From the NCBI GenBank assembly GCA_030917205.1, contig JAUPVE010000050.1, forward strand, positions 1 through 5,071: 5,071 nt of DNA. Reading direction: 5' to 3'. A program made the position numbers and the translations under genes. The notes beneath the pieces are model-generated. The model did no database searches. It saw only the letters and a program-made list of their open reading frames with translations, and was not told the origin of the DNA. This stretch comes from Patescibacteria group bacterium (lineage in GTDB: Bacteria; Patescibacteriota; Patescibacteriia; UBA1558; GWA2-36-10). Shown piece by piece: positions 3,708 through 5,071 of this stretch; positions within the stretch are counted from its first letter, which is position 1; each line of letters opens with the position of its first letter.

Positions 3708-4913
3708 ATGCTCAAAAAAAGTATTATAGTTATTTTTATTATATTAGCGGCTGGTGCCGTTGTTTATTTTTGGCCAAAAAATCAGTCTGTTAACGAGCAA
3801 AATAGCCAGATAGTACCTGAATCAAAATTTCGGCAGGAAAATATAGTGATTGATCCGGGCAATACATTTTCAGTGATTACAGAAAATATAGGATTGCCAG
3901 CTAGCACTACCCAAGCTTTGATGAGGGCCACGGAAGGTGTTTATGATTTAGCTAGTGTCAGGGCTGGTCGCTCGATAGATTTTTTCTTTGATAAGCAGAC
4001 GGGAGTTTTACAGCAAATGATTTATAATATCAATTCTGAAGAGGAGTTGACCGTTGATTTGATTGAGGGTGCCTACAAAGCTGAGCGTAAAAAAATAGAT
4101 TATGAAATAAAATTAAAAACTGTTGGCGGATCGATTGATAGTTCACTTTACGCATCAGCTCTGGCCCAGGGCATTGATGAAAGAGCAGTTATTGCTCTGG
4201 CCGATGTGTTTGCCTGGAGTATTGACTTTGGTATGGGTATTAGGAAAGGTGATACTTATAAATTTATTTATGAAGAGCGTTATCGCAATGGCCAGTATGT
4301 CATGCCAGGGACGGTGCTAGCGGCTAGATTTGTCAACGATGGTAAAGTAGTTGAGGGATTTTATTATAGCGATGGAACGGATGAAGACGGAGAATTGTCA
4401 GAAGGCTATTATGATCCAGAGGGAAACTCACTAGAAAAAATATTTTTAAAAAATCCAGTTGATTTCCGCTACATCAGTTCTGGTTTTACGACTGGCAAAA
4501 GATATATTTCAGCTTTTAATATTTCTACTGGCCATAGAGCCATTGATTATGCCGCAGCTCAAGGTACTCCCATCAAGGCAGTGGGTGATGGTCGAGTGAC
4601 CTATGCGGGTTGGAATAGTCAAGGTTATGGTAATATGGTGAGTATCCGACACAATGGAACCTATAGCACAAATTACGCTCACCAGAGTAAGATCTTGGTC
4701 AAGGTCGGGCAGATGGTCGAGCAGGGCCAGGTCATCGGCAAAGTAGGGTCAACTGGTCTATCAACTGGCCCTCATCTACATTTTGAAATTGTTCAAAATG
4801 GCGTCAAGATCAATCCTTTGACTTTGGACTTACCATCGCAGGAGTCAATCAGTCAGGATAAAATGGAAGCCTATAAAATTTATATACAAGATTGGCAAGC
4901 TAAATTAAACTAA
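3708..4913 (+). CDS. M23-family peptidoglycan endopeptidase (MepM/ShyA/Csd3-like)
   Basis: This 401-aa zinc metallopeptidase is predicted to cut peptide cross-bridges in peptidoglycan outside the membrane. After basic KK, residues 5-21 form a membrane anchor or signal. Residues 46-120 (IDPGNTFSVITENIGLP onward) look like the OapA/LysM-like N1 domain. Residues 140-222 (SLYASALAQGIDERAVIALADVFAW start) match the second domain of Csd3-type enzymes. Residues 250-372 are the LytM/M23 domain. Zinc and catalytic residues are complete: H276 and D280 (HRAID), H325 (YAHQS), H356 and H358 (HLHFE), with spacings like those of LytM. In this family the N1 domain can occlude the active site, so autoinhibition is possible. 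ATG 3708 is chosen over in-frame TTG 3672 because the latter is the -35 box and the promoter predicts a start at 3708. The gene after it begins one base past its stop. Confidence 0.93.
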   Translation: MLKKSIIVIFIILAAGAVVYFWPKNQSVNEQNSQIVPESKFRQENIVIDPGNTFSVITENIGLPASTTQALMRATEGVYDLASVRAGRSIDFFFDKQTGVLQQMIYNINSEEELTVDLIEGAYKAERKKIDYEIKLKTVGGSIDSSLYASALAQGIDERAVIALADVFAWSIDFGMGIRKGDTYKFIYEERYRNGQYVMPGTVLAARFVNDGKVVEGFYYSDGTDEDGELSEGYYDPEGNSLEKIFLKNPVDFRYISSGFTTGKRYISAFNISTGHRAIDYAAAQGTPIKAVGDGRVTYAGWNSQGYGNMVSIRHNGTYSTNYAHQSKILVKVGQMVEQGQVIGKVGSTGLSTGPHLHFEIVQNGVKINPLTLDLPSQESISQDKMEAYKIYIQDWQAKLN

Positions 4914-4914
4914 T

Positions 4915-5071
4915 ATGAGTTATAAGCCACCTTTGCATATTATTAATAGAGAAAAAGCTCGGCCCCAAGAAAATTTGGGACCAAAAGAACGTAGTGAAGC
5001 TTACAAAATAGCTGAATTTACTTTGTCCTATCAAATTAAAGGGGCAATGCTGGGTCTGGCTGTCGCTATGT
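4915..5071 (+). CDS. Unrecognised protein, 5' end only
   Basis: An open frame begins with ATG one base after the TAA of the M23 gene and runs off the right edge (52 codons visible). It starts MSYKPPLHIINREKARPQEN. The first 40 or so residues are polar and charged. The last visible stretch (IKGAMLGLAVAM, 41-52) becomes hydrophobic and may open a membrane segment. There is no clear SD, so translation probably depends on coupling to the M23 gene's termination. The function cannot be assigned from this fragment; operon position hints at an envelope role. Confidence 0.7.
   Translation, partial: MSYKPPLHIINREKARPQENLGPKERSEAYKIAEFTLSYQIKGAMLGLAVAM

Noticed and set aside
1..5071. Recoded TGA (as in Gracilibacteria/Absconditabacteria), tRNA, rRNA, CRISPR array or insertion sequence
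   Set aside because: All genes read through cleanly in the standard code with no in-frame TGA. I saw no cloverleaf, no spaced direct-repeat array, and no transposase or terminal inverted repeats.

Overview
The window is a compact, AT-rich bacterial fragment read with the standard bacterial code: no in-frame TGA interrupts any gene, and the visible stops are TAA or TAG. Gene content is a DUF4015-type putative glycoside hydrolase, a TrmB-family regulator, an envelope M23 endopeptidase and an ExoIII-type nuclease, with tiny intergenic gaps and short hairpin terminators. This suggests a Patescibacteria/CPR-like genome. That is an inference from style and family mix; there is no marker gene here to prove it.

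Layout. (1) 1-374, + strand: the 3' part of an ExoIII/ExoA-type AP endonuclease gene, then its terminator. (2) 421-1500, - strand: a run of four small genes (77, 72, 65 and 45 aa). Each has a good Shine-Dalgarno at 6-8 nt spacing, and the run ends in an 18-bp hairpin terminator. Three products are Cys/His-rich. The fourth is encoded by an island of about 66 % GC. None is a family I recognise. (3) 1488-1686: an AT-rich divergent control region with a near-consensus promoter and a 10-bp inverted repeat over its -35. (4) 1687-2466, + strand: a TrmB-type regulator. (5) 2497-3633, - strand: a membrane-anchored DUF4015 protein, convergent with the regulator and sharing a bidirectional terminator. 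(6) 3634-3707: a tight divergent promoter region. (7) 3708-4913, + strand: a three-domain M23 peptidase, followed one base later by the 5' end of an unrecognised gene.

How it may fit together. The hydrolase-like protein and the endopeptidase are divergently expressed envelope proteins and may both act on cell-wall or surface polymers. The TrmB protein sits head-to-head with the small Cys-rich gene cluster. By position it may control that cluster and itself.

Two features stand out. First, the uncharacterised Cys-rich cluster ends in a GC-rich micro-gene. Second, translation signals split in two: the regulator, hydrolase and peptidase have -10 boxes only 6-7 nt before their ATGs, which predicts leaderless mRNAs, whereas the four small genes all carry strong ribosome binding sites.
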